Assembly (NCBI RefSeq): GCF_002078875.1
Contig: NC_034413.1
Location: forward strand, 62,973,594-63,037,593
Reading direction: 5' to 3'
Length of the DNA: 64,000 nucleotides
From: Numida meleagris
Taxonomy: Eukaryota; Chordata; Aves; Galliformes; Numididae
Shown here: in pieces, positions 26,287 through 38,298 of the stretch
Layout: each line of letters starts with the position of its first letter
Position numbering within the stretch: position 1 is the stretch's first letter
Program-made: the position numbers and the translations under genes
The notes under the pieces: generated by a model
Database searches by the model: none
Told to the model about the DNA's origin: nothing
Seen by the model: the letters and a program-made list of their open reading frames with translations, nothing else

Positions 26287-29200
26287 CTGAGACAGTAAGA
26301 ATACTAGAAAGAGTATTCTAAAATATAAAGAGACTCTCAAATTATATCCAGTTTGCATAGATCATAGGTAGTGAGAAGCAAAAATAATTTCCATGCAAAG
26401 TCTGACATGTTTCCAATTCACTACTCCATCACTGCTGCAACCTGCAGTTTCTCTTGCTTGTTCCCTATGGCAGGCAGTTATGGAAGCCTAGGAGGTAGCA
26501 TTATTGTATTTTCTCTTCTGGGAATACATCCATAAGAGAAATCTTCTCCAGTGCAGAAAACCCATAAAAACCCCAGTGCATTAACCTCCGAAAGGTTAAC
26601 CTCTTAAAGCACTGCTGGGTAAATCTCAGCAGCTTACAAGTGATTCTGTCCAGCTGTAAGGAGAATCCGTGTTCATCTTTCCCTGAAACACTCAAATAAA
26701 TGCACCATCACATTGGTTTTCAACCTCTGGGATAGAGCCAGGTTTCAAGAGCAGTTCTGCAGCTCCTTTCCAGCCTGTGTAGGATGATAACCTCCTCTGC
26801 TTCCTGATACTGTGTCTACCAAAGAGTGGGACACTATTTGAAGAGAAGGCGTAAGTACAAGTTAGATCTTTCTGTGTTATGGTGGGACTGCTAAATACTG
26901 GCAACAAACTACAAAGGCTGGCCCATGAAGAGAACTCGTAACAACAGACCTCGCTACAGATGGTGCTTTAACCACAAAATACCACTGAGGTAAAGAAAAC
27001 AATCTGCAGTTCAGCCCTAAATACACATGTTCAGAATGGCTCCTCTTTCTCTGCAAAATCTTCAGCTACTTCAATTCCTGAAAGTGACCTGGTGAAGACA
27101 AAGAAGTCTTATTTAAAAGGCTGTGCTGCCAAACTGGCATCCAGAATTTTTCAAATGCCTGACACTTCCTAACATTTTTCAAAGGGACGTTAAAAACCAT
27201 TACACTTAAACCACACCACAACATTGTGTGTATGCACATGACACAGATGCAATGGCTCTTGGAAATATTAGTATTTTCCAAGGATCCTACACAGTGACCA
27301 CAGAATTCACATATTTGCTAAGTGTGGAACATCAAATTTTTTTGTTTTAACTTAGCAGATGCTGTCTTTTAGCAATAAATGTACTATAAATAAGTTTGTT
27401 ATTGTATTATCATACTGCAGTATTCACAGAAGTTGGAACATTTCCTAATTCCTGCCTAATATTAAACCGCAACAATACGGATCAAAGATAATGCATACAA
27501 ATTTGATATTTACAGTGTCTTCATGCCTACAAAGAAAAGGAAAAGTGATATGGCTGTATATAAACAAGAATTATGGCATTTTCAAGGATCGACTACCTAA
27601 ATAGTCAACATGTGCACATATGTAAGTTTAAATAGTTGCTTATTAAAATATGTAGTAAAATATGAGAGTGTACTAGCAGTAAATAGATTACAGGTCTATT
27701 AATCTATCTTCAGAACTAAAATATTTCAGATGCAGGCACTATTAGATGGCTGGTTTTAGCACATACATACGTATTGTTTTAGAACAGTATTTGCTAGGTT
27801 TTAATCATGAACCATACTTACTTCCGTTAAAATAGCCGTTTTGTGTAAATGAACAGCAGGAATTAATAAACGCTCAGTCCCGTTGGTGTTTTGATACCAA
27901 AATGTGGGTGACTGATAATTGAAAAACACATTTATCAGTCTCTGCAAACACCAAAATATGAGCCGACAATTGGGAAGCAGAGACATTTGATACCTTTAAT
28001 GTATGTCGGCAGGATGCCTGTGCCAGAAACCCAGATGAAGGGTTTGCTAGTGCTTAAGACAAATACTGTCCCATCATCACTGCATCAAGGTAGAGAAATA
28101 CTCAAAAAAAGATCAAAAGAAAGCCGTGGGTTGGGTCTATAATCAGAGTACTAAAATCAATGTTGACGAGGATCAAAGTTGGCTAAAATTCAAGCTCATG
28201 TTAGGCAGATGTTTATTATTTTGCCTTTCTTTCTCGCTGGTGTTTAAGAGCAAATCTGGTGCTCTTCCAGAAGCAAGAGGGAAAACTGCAAAACGGCTTT
28301 TCTCTGGGAGATCAGGTAAAAAAGACACCCACGCTGGGGCAAAGGCTCAATCAAGTGCTGTTGAAATGGAGCTTGTTGTTATGAGTAAAGGCCACCAGCA
28401 CAGCTGTGGATGAGTGTCTATGCTGCTCTCACCTATACTGAAGTAGAGACACCTTAGAAATTGCTTTGCTACTGAATAGTGTGGGGATCTACTACACACA
28501 GAGAGGAGGAATGCAAAGACTTTTATATCTCATTCCAGAGCACATTCCACTCCCAGCTAGCGAGCCTCTGTAATGATCATCAGATTGGTTCCAGTGAGAA
28601 CAATTCATATTAAGGAAATGAGTTCCTGAAAGCTGTTCAGGAACAGATCTCCATGATGGCATTATGACAGGAATACAACGTTCATATGGAACAAGGATAG
28701 TTTTGTTCAGTTTCAGAAATGCCCTGCTACAAAACAGTCCCTGAAGATCCTTTAGAACTTACCTTGAACATACTTATTGTGGTCAACCTTATGCTTTGAG
28801 ACTACTGTATCTTTTTTACATTCAGTTTATTGACTACATAAAGAATTGTTTTCCAGGTGCTAAACTTTCCCTCCACGTTTTCAATCCCAAGGAGAACATA
28901 CTGTTTTATTGACTTTCCATTCTGGTAATTTCTTCTTCTAGCCTTGGAAATAATCTTTATCATGCCATCATGTGTTCTTTTGGTCAGGTAGAGAAGGTGA
29001 ACCCTACACTATTTAGGGAGGAGACAGCAGTATACTGATTTATATGGTGCCATCACAAAACTATATGAATGGTGGGAGAGATATCTATAGAAACTGGTGG
29101 AGAAACATCGGGAGACACTAGTTTCCCCCGTGCTGAGGTCTGTGAGATTCAGAACTTTGTGAATTTGTTCAGCTGAATGCTCATCTCTGAATGAATCCAA

Positions 29201-30050
29201 CATGGGACGGAAAGATGCTGGATAAAACTAAGAAAAGAGCAGTTTAATTGTGAAATGGATGGCTAGCTCAAAACAAACAGTCTGCACTTGCCTTACATGT
29301 CTGTTTCTGAGTTTTGAGAGCAGCGTGGTCTTTTGATCCTATGCAGTCATGTTCTTGCTGTTCTTCAAATAAAAAAATGGCTTTTGTCTGAACGGAGAGA
29401 AGGAATAAATAAATACTGCTGCTCCCGACAAGTATGAAAGAGGACCATGTCTTCCTTCCCTGCCTTTAAATTAGACATAGGGTATTGAACACGAGAAACT
29501 GTAAGCAAGTTAAAATCTAAATGCCTTAGCTGAATTTAAAAACACATCCCTGCCTCCTGCACGCTTGACTCCAGTGTATTAAACAACTTCCAAAGCTCTC
29601 TCTGGACAGGTCTATGTCCTGCAGAGGGATGGACAGGCACACCAAGGGCTGCAGTTCCCACGGGTCTCAGGTTGTCACTGAGCCCCAGCAGGATCTGGCC
29701 CTAGGTCTGTGCCCTCTCCTCAGCAGTCTCCCATTTTACAGTGGAATGAAACTTCATACAGTGCTTTGCTAATGCTGGTTTGACCCCTTCTCACTCCGTA
29801 TACAGTTAATTAAATCTTTGAAGCTGTTTTGACAGATATTTTCTTGAATGTATATAATTAAGTTTTAAATTCTTTCATTCCAGTACATGTTTTCACTGGG
29901 GTCTCACAAATCATCTGGTCAGTTCTAGGGTTTTGATTAGGATCTTTCAAGGGAGTGGAGTAAAATGCAGGGGGGAAAGAAAACGGTACACATTTTTCTC
30001 CAACGTATAAAAAGTAGTCCTTCTCTCCACCCTCCTGTTCCCCCACCTTA
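26287..30050. other. Gene-free stretch
   Basis: No supported gene. A possible 45-nt exon-like segment at 28271-28315 has a GCTCTTCCAG acceptor and an ATCAG|GTAAAA donor and is open in one frame, but is too short to judge. A CCCATTTTACAG phrase near 29,731 is only weakly MIR-like. Confidence 0.4.
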
Positions 30051-30488
30051 TTTCTCTTCTTTTCTTTTTTCTTCTCTTTTCTTCTCTTTTCTTCTCTTTT
30101 CTTCTCTTTCCTTCTCTTTCCTTCTCTTTCCTTCTCTTTCCTTCTCTTTCCTTCTCTTTCCTTCTCTTTCCTTCTCTTTCCTTCTCTTTCCTTCTCTTTC
30201 CTTCNNNNNNNNNNNNNNNNNNNNNNNNNNNNNNNNNNNNNNNNNNNNNNNNNNNNNNNNNNNNNNNNNNNNNNNNNNNNNNNNNNNNNNNNNNNNNNNN
30301 NNNNNNNNNNNNNNNNNNNNNNNNNNNNNNNNNNNNNNNNNNNNNNNNNNNNNNNNNNNNNNNNNNNNNNNNNNNNNNNNNNNNNNNNNNNNNNCCTTTC
30401 CTTTCCTTTCCTTTCCTTTCCTTTCCTTTCCTTTCCTTTCCTTTCCTTTCCTTTCCTTTCCTTTCCTTTCCTTTCCTTTCCTTTCCTT
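30051..30488. repeat. Pyrimidine pentamer/decamer array with assembly gap
   Basis: All known bases are C or T on the + strand. From left to right: an irregular TTTCTTTTTT-type lead-in, three CTTCTCTTTT decamers (30071-30100), ten CTTCTCTTTC decamers (30101-30200), the start of another, then 190 N (30205-30394), then eighteen CTTTC pentamers (30396-30485). The decamer is two diverged pentamers, so the array has evolved by point change followed by spread of the new unit. Long open frames on both strands across this array are artefacts of a stop-free repeat. The true length across the gap is unknown. Confidence 0.95.
30205..30394. other. Assembly gap, 190 N
   Basis: Unknown bases inside the pyrimidine array. 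The left edge has a 10-base period and the right edge a 5-base period, so the junction between the two array types is hidden here. Confidence 0.99.
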
Positions 30489-31877
30489 GTTCTAAAAGTG
30501 TGTTTAAAGCCTATGACTCCCACTGGAGAAAAACAAATATGAAAAACCTATCTTCAGATTTAGTGTGAACTGAACTAAAAGTTGACCATATTTGAACTAA
30601 AACCAGGAAATCCATTAGTATTAGTGGTACCAGCTGTTCTGTGCATCAATCCAAACTCTGCAAGGGGACATTGTAAGTCCTGCACTACAAGGTCAATACA
30701 GAATGGATAACTTTTATTTGAAATCAGCGAACAAAAAGAAATCTCAGAGAAACAAAGTCCTGTGCTTGTAACTCTCTGTAACAGCAGTGTTTTTAAATAA
30801 ATTTGAAAAACTGCTGGAGTAGGACTGCCTCTTTGCTTTTGGGGATTATGCTGGCTCCATGTCTCAGTTGAGTTCCTTCTGCCCTGCTAGGACAGATCCT
30901 ACATTTTATAATAGTATTTTTTAATACATTTTTGTTAGAAAAGACCAACATCTCAAATTCCTGGTTAAAGGTCTGGCTAAAGTTATGTTGTTGGTGAGAG
31001 TTCGTGGAAATCTGAGTAATACAGGGAAAAAAAGAAAGGAAACAAAACTTGCAATTTTCCAAATGTTAGTATTCTTTTACACACAGTGGTCTCTTTGCCA
31101 TATCAGCTCTTTCAGCCTGTTTCATCTGTCCTGGGTAGATAAAAATTAAAATCCTGCTGTAGGGTAATTGTCCTACAAGAAGAAGCACTAACTTGAGGCG
31201 GAGCCAGCAATCCTGCCTTTTATTATGAGGGTAAAGTACAGAAAAAGCTGGTAATTAAAAACTTTCACCTGTTCCAATGACAATTTCTGTGACTTCTAAG
31301 CCAAGATTCACATGTGAAACTCATCTCTTCAGTTAGTATTAGGTGTCCTATTTTATCAGGTGTAAATAGTGTCTTCAGATCTTGAGTGTTGCAGAACTGG
31401 ATGTTGGATTTAGTGCACTAATTCAGCCTTGGCTCTCCTAATTTGTTTGATATGTTGAAGAAGCTGAACTGATGTGTTGCAAGAAAGATTAAAGACATTT
31501 CACTTCCCATTTGCTTTAAATGTCTGCTAGTAAATAGTGCTGATAAGTAGAGATACAGCCTAAAGCAACACTCAGATGACTAGAGTGTTGCGTTATCTCC
31601 AGAAGCTCCCACAGTGGTGTCTTAATTTACATTTTGCAGTAAGAGTTTTGAATCCTACGCAGCAGTAAATGTACAGGAGTAAAATTCACAGAAGGGAAGG
31701 AAATATTGGCATCCAACTTTACAACTTGGACAGCACAGTGATAAATAAAATCTTCTATTTTCTGCAAATTGAATATTACACAGATTCCCCCATAGTCCCT
31801 CCTCATAAATAAATTGTTGATATAAACACCCTTGGAGTTCTTTCTTACCAAAAAATGCATGAGGATTCAGGCATGTC
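30489..31877. other. Gene-free stretch
   Basis: No gene or repeat recognised. Confidence 0.5.
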
Positions 31878-31947
31878 CACATGTGCCTGACATATTTCAC
31901 ATGTGTAATTTATGTAGCTCCCATAGTCTTGGGGCAGAACACATGTG
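31878..31947. promoter_or_regulatory. Cluster of three CACATGTG E-box palindromes
   Basis: Perfect CACATGTG occurs at 31878-31885, 31898-31905 and 31940-31947, with a further CACATG half-site at about 31953. CANNTG is the core bound by bHLH factors, and CACATG with a T on the left (TCACATGTG at the second site) resembles the M-box used by MITF/TFE proteins. Binding is inferred, not shown. Confidence 0.4.
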
Positions 31948-32429
31948 TTTCACACATGGACTGCACAGTCCGTATTAGCCACGGTCCAAATAGGTTATAA
32001 GAAGTGAGCAGGTTGCAGATGCAGGGTTATTTGCTGAGAGAAACGCTATGGGAAACGTTATTGCTATCACTGTCGGTAAAACTCTGAAAAGGCTTCAAAA
32101 CAGAGTACCTGGATGTAGGACTCCTTTGTGGGCATGTGTCTGTGGGTGTGTGTAAGGGTGTCTTTCAGTTAGTCAGTTCCTGTTACTTCCCCAGGAGTGC
32201 TCTTCTGGCAATATGCTCACTTTTCAAACCATAATTGATTAATTGGTGGGCAAAAGTCAGAGGTCACCTGAGCTGAAAGAGGAGTGAGAGCTTGCCCTGT
32301 GAGCCCTGGTGTGCAAATATCTTGGCTCTGGGAAAGAAGAATGCTGTTTCATCATAGGGCAGAACACCGAGAGGTTTTCTGAACTCTTCCCCACCTCAAG
32401 GCATGATCAGCAAACCTGTTGCAATTCGT
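31948..32429. other. Gene-free stretch
   Basis: Contains a short GTGT-rich part near 32,135-32,155. Nothing else recognised. Confidence 0.5.
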
Positions 32430-32740
32430 GATGGTGTTTGTCTAGACTGGTTTTAGAGACTTGCCAGAAAGGATGATGCACTCTTCCTTGGTTTCATTAT
32501 CCTTAGTATTGCAAAGCTTTTACTAACACCTAACTGTATAACTAAACTAGAAGCCCATTACTTCTTGCCTTGCCTGTTATGGATATGAAGTGTAGGTTAC
32601 TCTATTCCTTTGTGCAGTCGTGAAGACTGTATTTCTGGTCACCTGATCACTTCTTTCTTAAGAATGAACTTCCTCAGCCCCTTCCAGAATATGTATTTTG
32701 GGCCTCCTTAGGAAGCATTTTCATTCTATAATCATCTATC
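32430..32740 (-). mobile_element. Ancient CR1 LINE relic, ORF2 3' portion
   Basis: On the + strand the ordered phrases are TGTCTAGACTGGTTTTAGAG, CTTCCTTGGTTTCATTATCC, AGAAGCCCATTACTTCTTGC and CTTGCC, then CAGTCGTGAAGACTGTATTT, CTTTCTTAAGAATGAACTTC and CCTCAGCCCCTTCCAGAATA, then CATTTTCATT. These parallel the well-known antisense CR1 phrases ('gtctagcccgtctttaaaaa', 'cttggcaacctgttcc', 'taagcccattacttcttgtcc', 'acgtacttgaagactgttatc', 'tcttaagactaaacatgcccag'). The element therefore lies on the - strand. It encodes the end of ORF2 but has no usable open frame left. Confidence 0.7.
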
Positions 32741-35700
32741 AGCAACCTTGGTTAGCTGTTGGGATGTTGTTTGCTTGATTTTTGCCTTTTGTGTTGCATC
32801 AGTTTTTCGCAGCAAATTGATCTGTATGGTTTACCTTACACATCCAGCCTACAACGCATTGGTGGTTTGATGAGCTTTGTGAACATATATGGACACCTTT
32901 AATTTCATAAGAATAATAACTATGTTTTTGGAGGAAAGATCCCCATAAGTAAAGACAAGAAAATGTTACAAGTATAGGATTTTGCTTTAAAGAGTTGTGA
33001 GCAACAATAAAATGTGCCTAATAATAACAACTATTTGAGAGTAAATATGGAGAGAAATCATCTTCAGTTGTGTTACATCACAGTTGCCACCATGCTGAGG
33101 TTAAGTGTTTTCATGAACAGTGGCAAAAAAAAATGTCTTTGGAGTCAGTAACAAGAGTCCGGTTGCTAATTTTCTGTATTTTATCTACAAGTAAAAATAA
33201 AATGGGAAAAATTACACTGACTGGATATTTCCCTATATAAACAGTAAAGCATATTTAGTGGATAAGTTAATTCACTCAAATCATGTGGAAAATCTTACCT
33301 TGTAGGTATTGCTGCATTCCCAAATTCCAAAGTCTCCTTATCTTGGCCCAGAAACTTTAATGCTAGGAGAGTTTATACCAATAATTTCCTTTGGTTTTGA
33401 GTGAAACACCAATTAAGGATTTCCACTCCCTCATTTGATTTCATAACTGTATTTCACGGAGTATGTATATACATTGAGTATCTTGTATACAAGATTTGCA
33501 TCTAAAGAGGGATAATCCAAACCTTGATAAGTTTTTCAGTACTGATATATGTACACTATCAGGAAGTGGTCTTAATTCTAGACTACATTTTCTAACCTTA
33601 CAAACCAGATTGCATAGCGTATTCTTTAAAAAATGAATTTGCACAAGAATAAAGAAAACTTCTATAATGAAAAAGCTTTTTGAAATAAGTTCTCTGAAAT
33701 CCATTTCAATTTTTGAAATGGTACATGGATGTTCCCATTATATAGCATATAGTATATTCAGTATAGTATATAATATATAATACATAGTCTATAATAAATA
33801 GATCTTCACAATGTCAGTGTTCATCGCTATGCAGAACAAACATATCCCTTTTACAAATGAAGGTCGAAGACAGGATACAGGCTATGCTTTCAAAGAGTGA
33901 AAAAGTGGTCTCCTAATTCTGTTCAGTTATGGAAAGGTTTATGAAAGTTAGTAAGGATTTTTGCTCATCGTGAATGTTGTTAAATTAGTTTGGACATTAG
34001 GCATCACTTAGTGAAAGCATTGTTAAAAATTTTTACAATGCTAGACTCCCAGACTAAAGGGAAAATTTTTGTTTAGATTTAAGGAAAAAGTGGTATAATT
34101 CCCAAGGAGAAAAAAACAAAATACTTGAATATTAGCAGTGTTATACTGAAAGATATTTATAGATGTTATCAAAAGAGACTTTGATCTATCAACAATTACA
34201 GAAAATCCCAAGAAACAGTTTTCCGTCAGACCCAACTGAAGAAACATCTACATGCTTTCTTGTACAGAGAACTGTCTTACAGTTTACCTAATTCTCTGAA
34301 AAGATTTTGCAAAGACCGATGATGGGGCAGATGAATTCATTCTTTTTAACTGCAGTATCTGAGAATGTGAGGGAAAAAGAGTGAAAAATAGAAAGAGAAG
34401 TAGCTGTGAGGTTTGTCTGGGGAAGGAGCAGGGAGACAGGGACCTCTGAACACTGAATTAATTGGAAAGGCATCTTACATCTTTCAGGTCAAACGTTACA
34501 GATTGCTGATAGTTCTTATTTGATTAAGATGACAAGATTTTGATACTCTCCTTGTAAATAAAGCAGACTGCATGAAAGAAGCTATTTTTGCTTGTGTCTT
34601 TCCAAGGGAAGAATCCTGCTTAGTCAATTACAGTAGCAATAATGGGGAAAGAGATTTTGTCTTCCAGTTTCTCTCAAGCCATTTTTTTTATGACTGAGAT
34701 CATAACGAAGCAAGGAATCCAGATATCTGTTTATATTGGTACCAGGTCAAGGAGAGCTAGTTTGGTAACTGCATAGGCAGAATGTGCCATTCCAAGAGGG
34801 CATAAGATCATGGTGGGTAGAATACATCAGGTAAGAGTGTTGGTATATTGCATTAGGTACCAAACCATCCTGCTATCTCTCCCCCTCAAAGAGGCATTGT
34901 CTCTGCTTGCCCAAGCTGACATTTTTACTAGAGGTCTTATGAAGATTTCATTTCTAATGTGAGTGAGATGAGACTGAGAGTCTTCTCAAGATCTTGTTCG
35001 GTTGGCATTTGTACCTCCAGTACAGACTTTACAATAGCCAGTTCAGATAACCTGTGGTGCCAGCAGCTTACTAACAGGCCTTTCCTCTGAGTTTTACACA
35101 CGTGTAAGCTTTATTTCTATATTCGATTTATTGCTATCAATCTCTGTCTCTTCTGTTCAATAATATCCCTTGCTGGTTCATGTGACTGTGGGCAAGTAAG
35201 AGATTCCTTACTACTTGTTAACAAGAGTTAGCAAATGGCATTTTTTCCAAGTGAATCGGTGGAAATCCCCTGTCAGCTGTGAATTGTACTATTTAAATTA
35301 TAGTACTGTGCTGACAGATTCAGGTTTGCTACTAAACATGATTGCAAGAAAAACTTAGGTATGGTAGAAAATTATTTCTTACAAGCAATGCTTTACCTTG
35401 GAACAACTATAGAGAAAGGCTTTTGGCTCTGTGAATTAGAAGTTTCAATGACTTTTTGCTTAATCTATGATTATCCACTTGCATAAACCATGAGTGGCTT
35501 TAAACTTTCCACATTGCCCGCAAACTGAGAAATGAACATCTTATGGGTAGAGTTTTCTGGGTGGCTTTTTGAGATGATAACAGCTTGACCCTTACACCAG
35601 TAGAGCGAATCACAGTTTGCACTCTGACTTCAGTGTCCTTTGGAGCAATGTGGGAGGCTGCTAGGGATATCAGCTGCTATGGCCACCCGCAGAAAAAGTA

Positions 35701-35774
35701 CCCATTGGCCAAGCTGACAACTTACATCTCTTAATACAGTGAGAGAGAAGTGGGGTGGGGAGAAACCATCATCG
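32741..35774. other. Gene-free stretch
   Basis: AT-rich. Includes an AT-rich TATAG/TATAA low-complexity part at 33,739-33,801, an isolated CAG|GTAAGAG donor motif at about 34,830, and a 7-bp inverted repeat (GTACTAT/ATAGTAC, 35286-35306). No gene recognised. Confidence 0.45.
33739..33801. repeat. AT-rich low-complexity TATAG/TATAA tract
   Basis: Irregular repetition of TATAG, TATAT and TAATA words. It could unwind easily but has no other recognised role. Confidence 0.75.
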
Positions 35775-35794
35775 TGCGCACTGTTGAGTGCGCA
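35775..35794. repeat. Perfect GC-rich 8-bp hairpin
   Basis: TGCGCACT (35775-35782), loop GTTG, AGTGCGCA (35787-35794). The arms are exact reverse complements and carry TGCGCA, a CpG-containing word that is uncommon in this CpG-poor DNA. Confidence 0.85.
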
Positions 35795-35817
35795 GGAGCC
35801 AGAATCTGGCAGCTGTA

Positions 35818-35832
35818 GACACTAGGTGGTCT
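35818..35832 (+). promoter_or_regulatory. Possible CTCF-like motif
   Basis: GACACTAGGTGGTCT matches the vertebrate CTCF core (CCASYAGRKGGCR) at CACTAGGTGG, with T in place of the final GCA part. It lies about 25 bases from the GC-rich hairpin at 35,775. Tentative. Confidence 0.25.
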
Positions 35833-36730
35833 CAATTGCTCATTACCCTCTTGAACTTAGGTGCAATAGCAGGCTCTTAATCTTGGATGCTGTAGCTGGC
35901 AGCCTGAATAGGGCCCTTATATCCTGCAGCTTAAGGAAAGACTGTAAGAATGAAAAGTGGTATAATGTAATCCACAAAAAGGGAATAGGAATAAATATTT
36001 AGGAATCAATCTTCTTTATTTCATAAGTAGTGTCGAGTAACCAAGAAGAACCAGCAGAAACTGACCATGGAAGCACCAGAGAAATGCTCAGTGCTCGACT
36101 GTAATTTAATTAGCTTTCAATAGCTTCCAGAAAAAATCTCTAAACCTGCATATATTTAAGATAAGCCTTTTGTTCCATTTGTAACCCACAAACTGACAGG
36201 GAATCTAAGCCCCTTCCCCCTTCTCAGACTCCATCCTCTTATTTTGTTCCCCAAGTTGCAGAACTCGATGCTTCTATTTTTTTTTCCCCTGCAGTACTTT
36301 TCTTTGACCTCATTCCCCCCTTCAAGTAACTGTATCCTGTGCTGCTGTGTTCATGCCCAGCCAAACCTTTATAGATGGCTTAATTATTTTCTTTTCTCAA
36401 AGAAAATTCAATCTGATCCCCAATACGCATAGGATAAAATAAAATGAATCAACTGGGAAGCTGCAGTATAAAGGGGGAGGGGTAAAAGAAGTTATGTAAA
36501 ATTTCATGTCGCTGTCAGACTGTTTTCATAGAATTTGTGTTTGAGATTAAATTAAATCCCTAAAACTGCTTTGATAGCTTCATACTTTGGATGAAACGAA
36601 GCAGATGCATTTTAGCCCAGTACCATGCTTCTCATCTCCCCTTGCAGAGAGAGAATGAACTGCTTTGTGGAACAGTTCTATATACTTACAGTATTAAGCA
36701 ATTCTTCTTTTCCCCTGGCATTGGTATTCT
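35833..36730. other. Gene-free stretch
   Basis: No gene or repeat recognised. Confidence 0.5.
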
Positions 36731-37195
36731 TTTATTCAATTTATCTGTACTATAGCTTGGATAATATTTACCAGATGTTAAATAAATAATTTAAGATAAC
36801 ACAGTCCTGCATGACAGTTGTAACATTTTGGGTCACCTTTTTATTCAATTTTTTAAAAAAATCACTTCGGTTCAAGATTTCAATATAGTTCAACTCAGTG
36901 GTGACACTTAATACTTTTTCCTCTCCTTTAATTTGAAAGTAGTGTTCCCCAAATAGTTCATTTGCCATATTGTTTTTATCTTCAACAAGATAAAATAGAC
37001 GTAGCGGGTTTACTATTTCAGCCCGATGCCGACAAATATGAAACCAAAGAATATGAAGAGCCAATGTTTTGTAAAAGCCAGTGTTATATAATGAAACCAA
37101 ATGCACGGCTTGGAATTTAAAAAGAAATCCTAGTGTGAAGATAAAAGGACATGAAAGATAGTAAATGCTGAAATGATACACCACATAATGGTATA
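36731..37195 (-). other. Candidate terminal exon, longest open frame
   Basis: On the - strand a strong acceptor (a TTATCTTTCTTTCTTGACAG tract, AG at 37197-37196) is followed by about 142 open codons ending with TAA at 36770-36768, and a canonical AATAAA (36736-36731) about 32 bases after the stop. The N-terminal half of the frame is hydrophobic and aromatic (a FSIYYLSCPFIFTLGFLF segment could span a membrane), and the C-terminal half is charged (LNYIEILNRSDFFKKLNKK). In DNA this AT-rich, one open frame of this length in 64 kb is expected by chance, and AATAAA is common here, so the call is weak. No family is recognised. Confidence 0.2.
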
Positions 37196-38223
37196 CTGTC
37201 AAGAAAGAAAGATAACATGATAACTTACAGAGCCATCTCAAAGCCTACATAGGTACTTGACCTATAGTTTGCAAGGAAACAATCTTTTTGTTTCATCTGG
37301 CTCATATTAAAAATAGGAAAAACAAAACCCTTATTTTTTTCCACTCTCACACATATGGTTTAAAATCCATGCAATTTTTAACTGTCTAAAATTCTTTTAA
37401 GCAATTTAAGACAGAAAGAATTATTAAATCACTTTTCCATTTCATTTAATGAAAAACTGCACCACCGCCGTTAGTTTATGTACTATCAATTTTAAAGGTA
37501 GTGGGGCTCCAATTGGTCCTATGTGCAATCCATCACAAGTGGCATTAGATTTGTATTGTACAAGTTGGGTGCTGGTGAGGATGGAACTGAGTAAAACCTA
37601 ACCCAACATGTAAGATAATTTCAAGTAAAGCTTAAAATACTTCTATTTTTCTCCAGGTTTTCTCCAGAAACAGCTATCTAAGGTATTTGTTTTCTTGTTA
37701 GAGGAGAAGAAGCAACCTACCAACTTACATATCTGTTTTCCAGAAACTGCAGGTTAAAATACTATTAGATTGAAGTCAACATTTAATTTATCCAATGTAT
37801 ACAGTTTTAAACAGTTGTGGTCTTATAAATGCTCACAGGTCTGGATTGCATCTGAGACTACTTGAAAGTCTTCTGTCAACAGTTTTTTTGATAGCAAATT
37901 GGATTTTAGGTTTAATCCAACTTCTTCTGGATATTATTCTCATCTACATTTTAGGAAGTGTCCACAAAGCACAAGGAAGAATGACTTCAAATCTTTCTAC
38001 AGATTACTTTGAACTCAGCCATATCTGGTACCAAGATTTTGCTTTTCAGCTGAAAGCACTGATTTCCATCTTCTGCTGGAAAATCTTTATTAGAGGTTAT
38101 CAGTTAAGGATTGTTAATCTCCAATTAAAATATCCATGACTACAGCTATTTAAGAAAACAAGGCCTCATCTGTCCTGCAAGTGAAGTCTTTTAAAAAGCA
38201 CTCCTGTAAGACATGTTCTACTG
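37196..38223. other. Gene-free stretch
   Basis: A 114-codon + strand frame (37795-38139) is rich in Leu, Ile and Ser with no recognised domain and is treated as chance. Confidence 0.4.
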
Positions 38224-38298
38224 AGCGTGGTGGTGGTGGGTTGATGGTTGGACTAGATGACCTTACTGGTCTCTTCAAACCTTAACAATTCTATAATT
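38224..38298 (+). mobile_element. CR1 LINE, extreme 3' end fragment
   Basis: GAGCGTGGTGGTGGTGGGTT, GATGGTTGGACTAGATGACC, TTACTGGTCTCTTCAAACCT and TAACAATTCTATAA match the avian CR1 3' UTR end ('ggtgatgggttgacggttggactagatgatctta-aggtcttttccaacctta-atgattcta'). About 75 bases remain. Confidence 0.85.

Noticed and set aside
29700..29760. CCCATTTTACAG phrase as a further MIR relic
   Set aside because: A single 12-base match without the neighbouring core blocks.
29858..30523. Long open frames on both strands across 30 kb with Lys/Arg/Glu/Gly or Ser/Phe/Leu repeats
   Set aside because: They are translations of the stop-free pyrimidine array and the N gap, not genes.
37795..38139. 114-codon plus-strand open frame
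   Set aside because: Leu/Ile/Ser-rich with no recognised family and no good donor; chance is sufficient.
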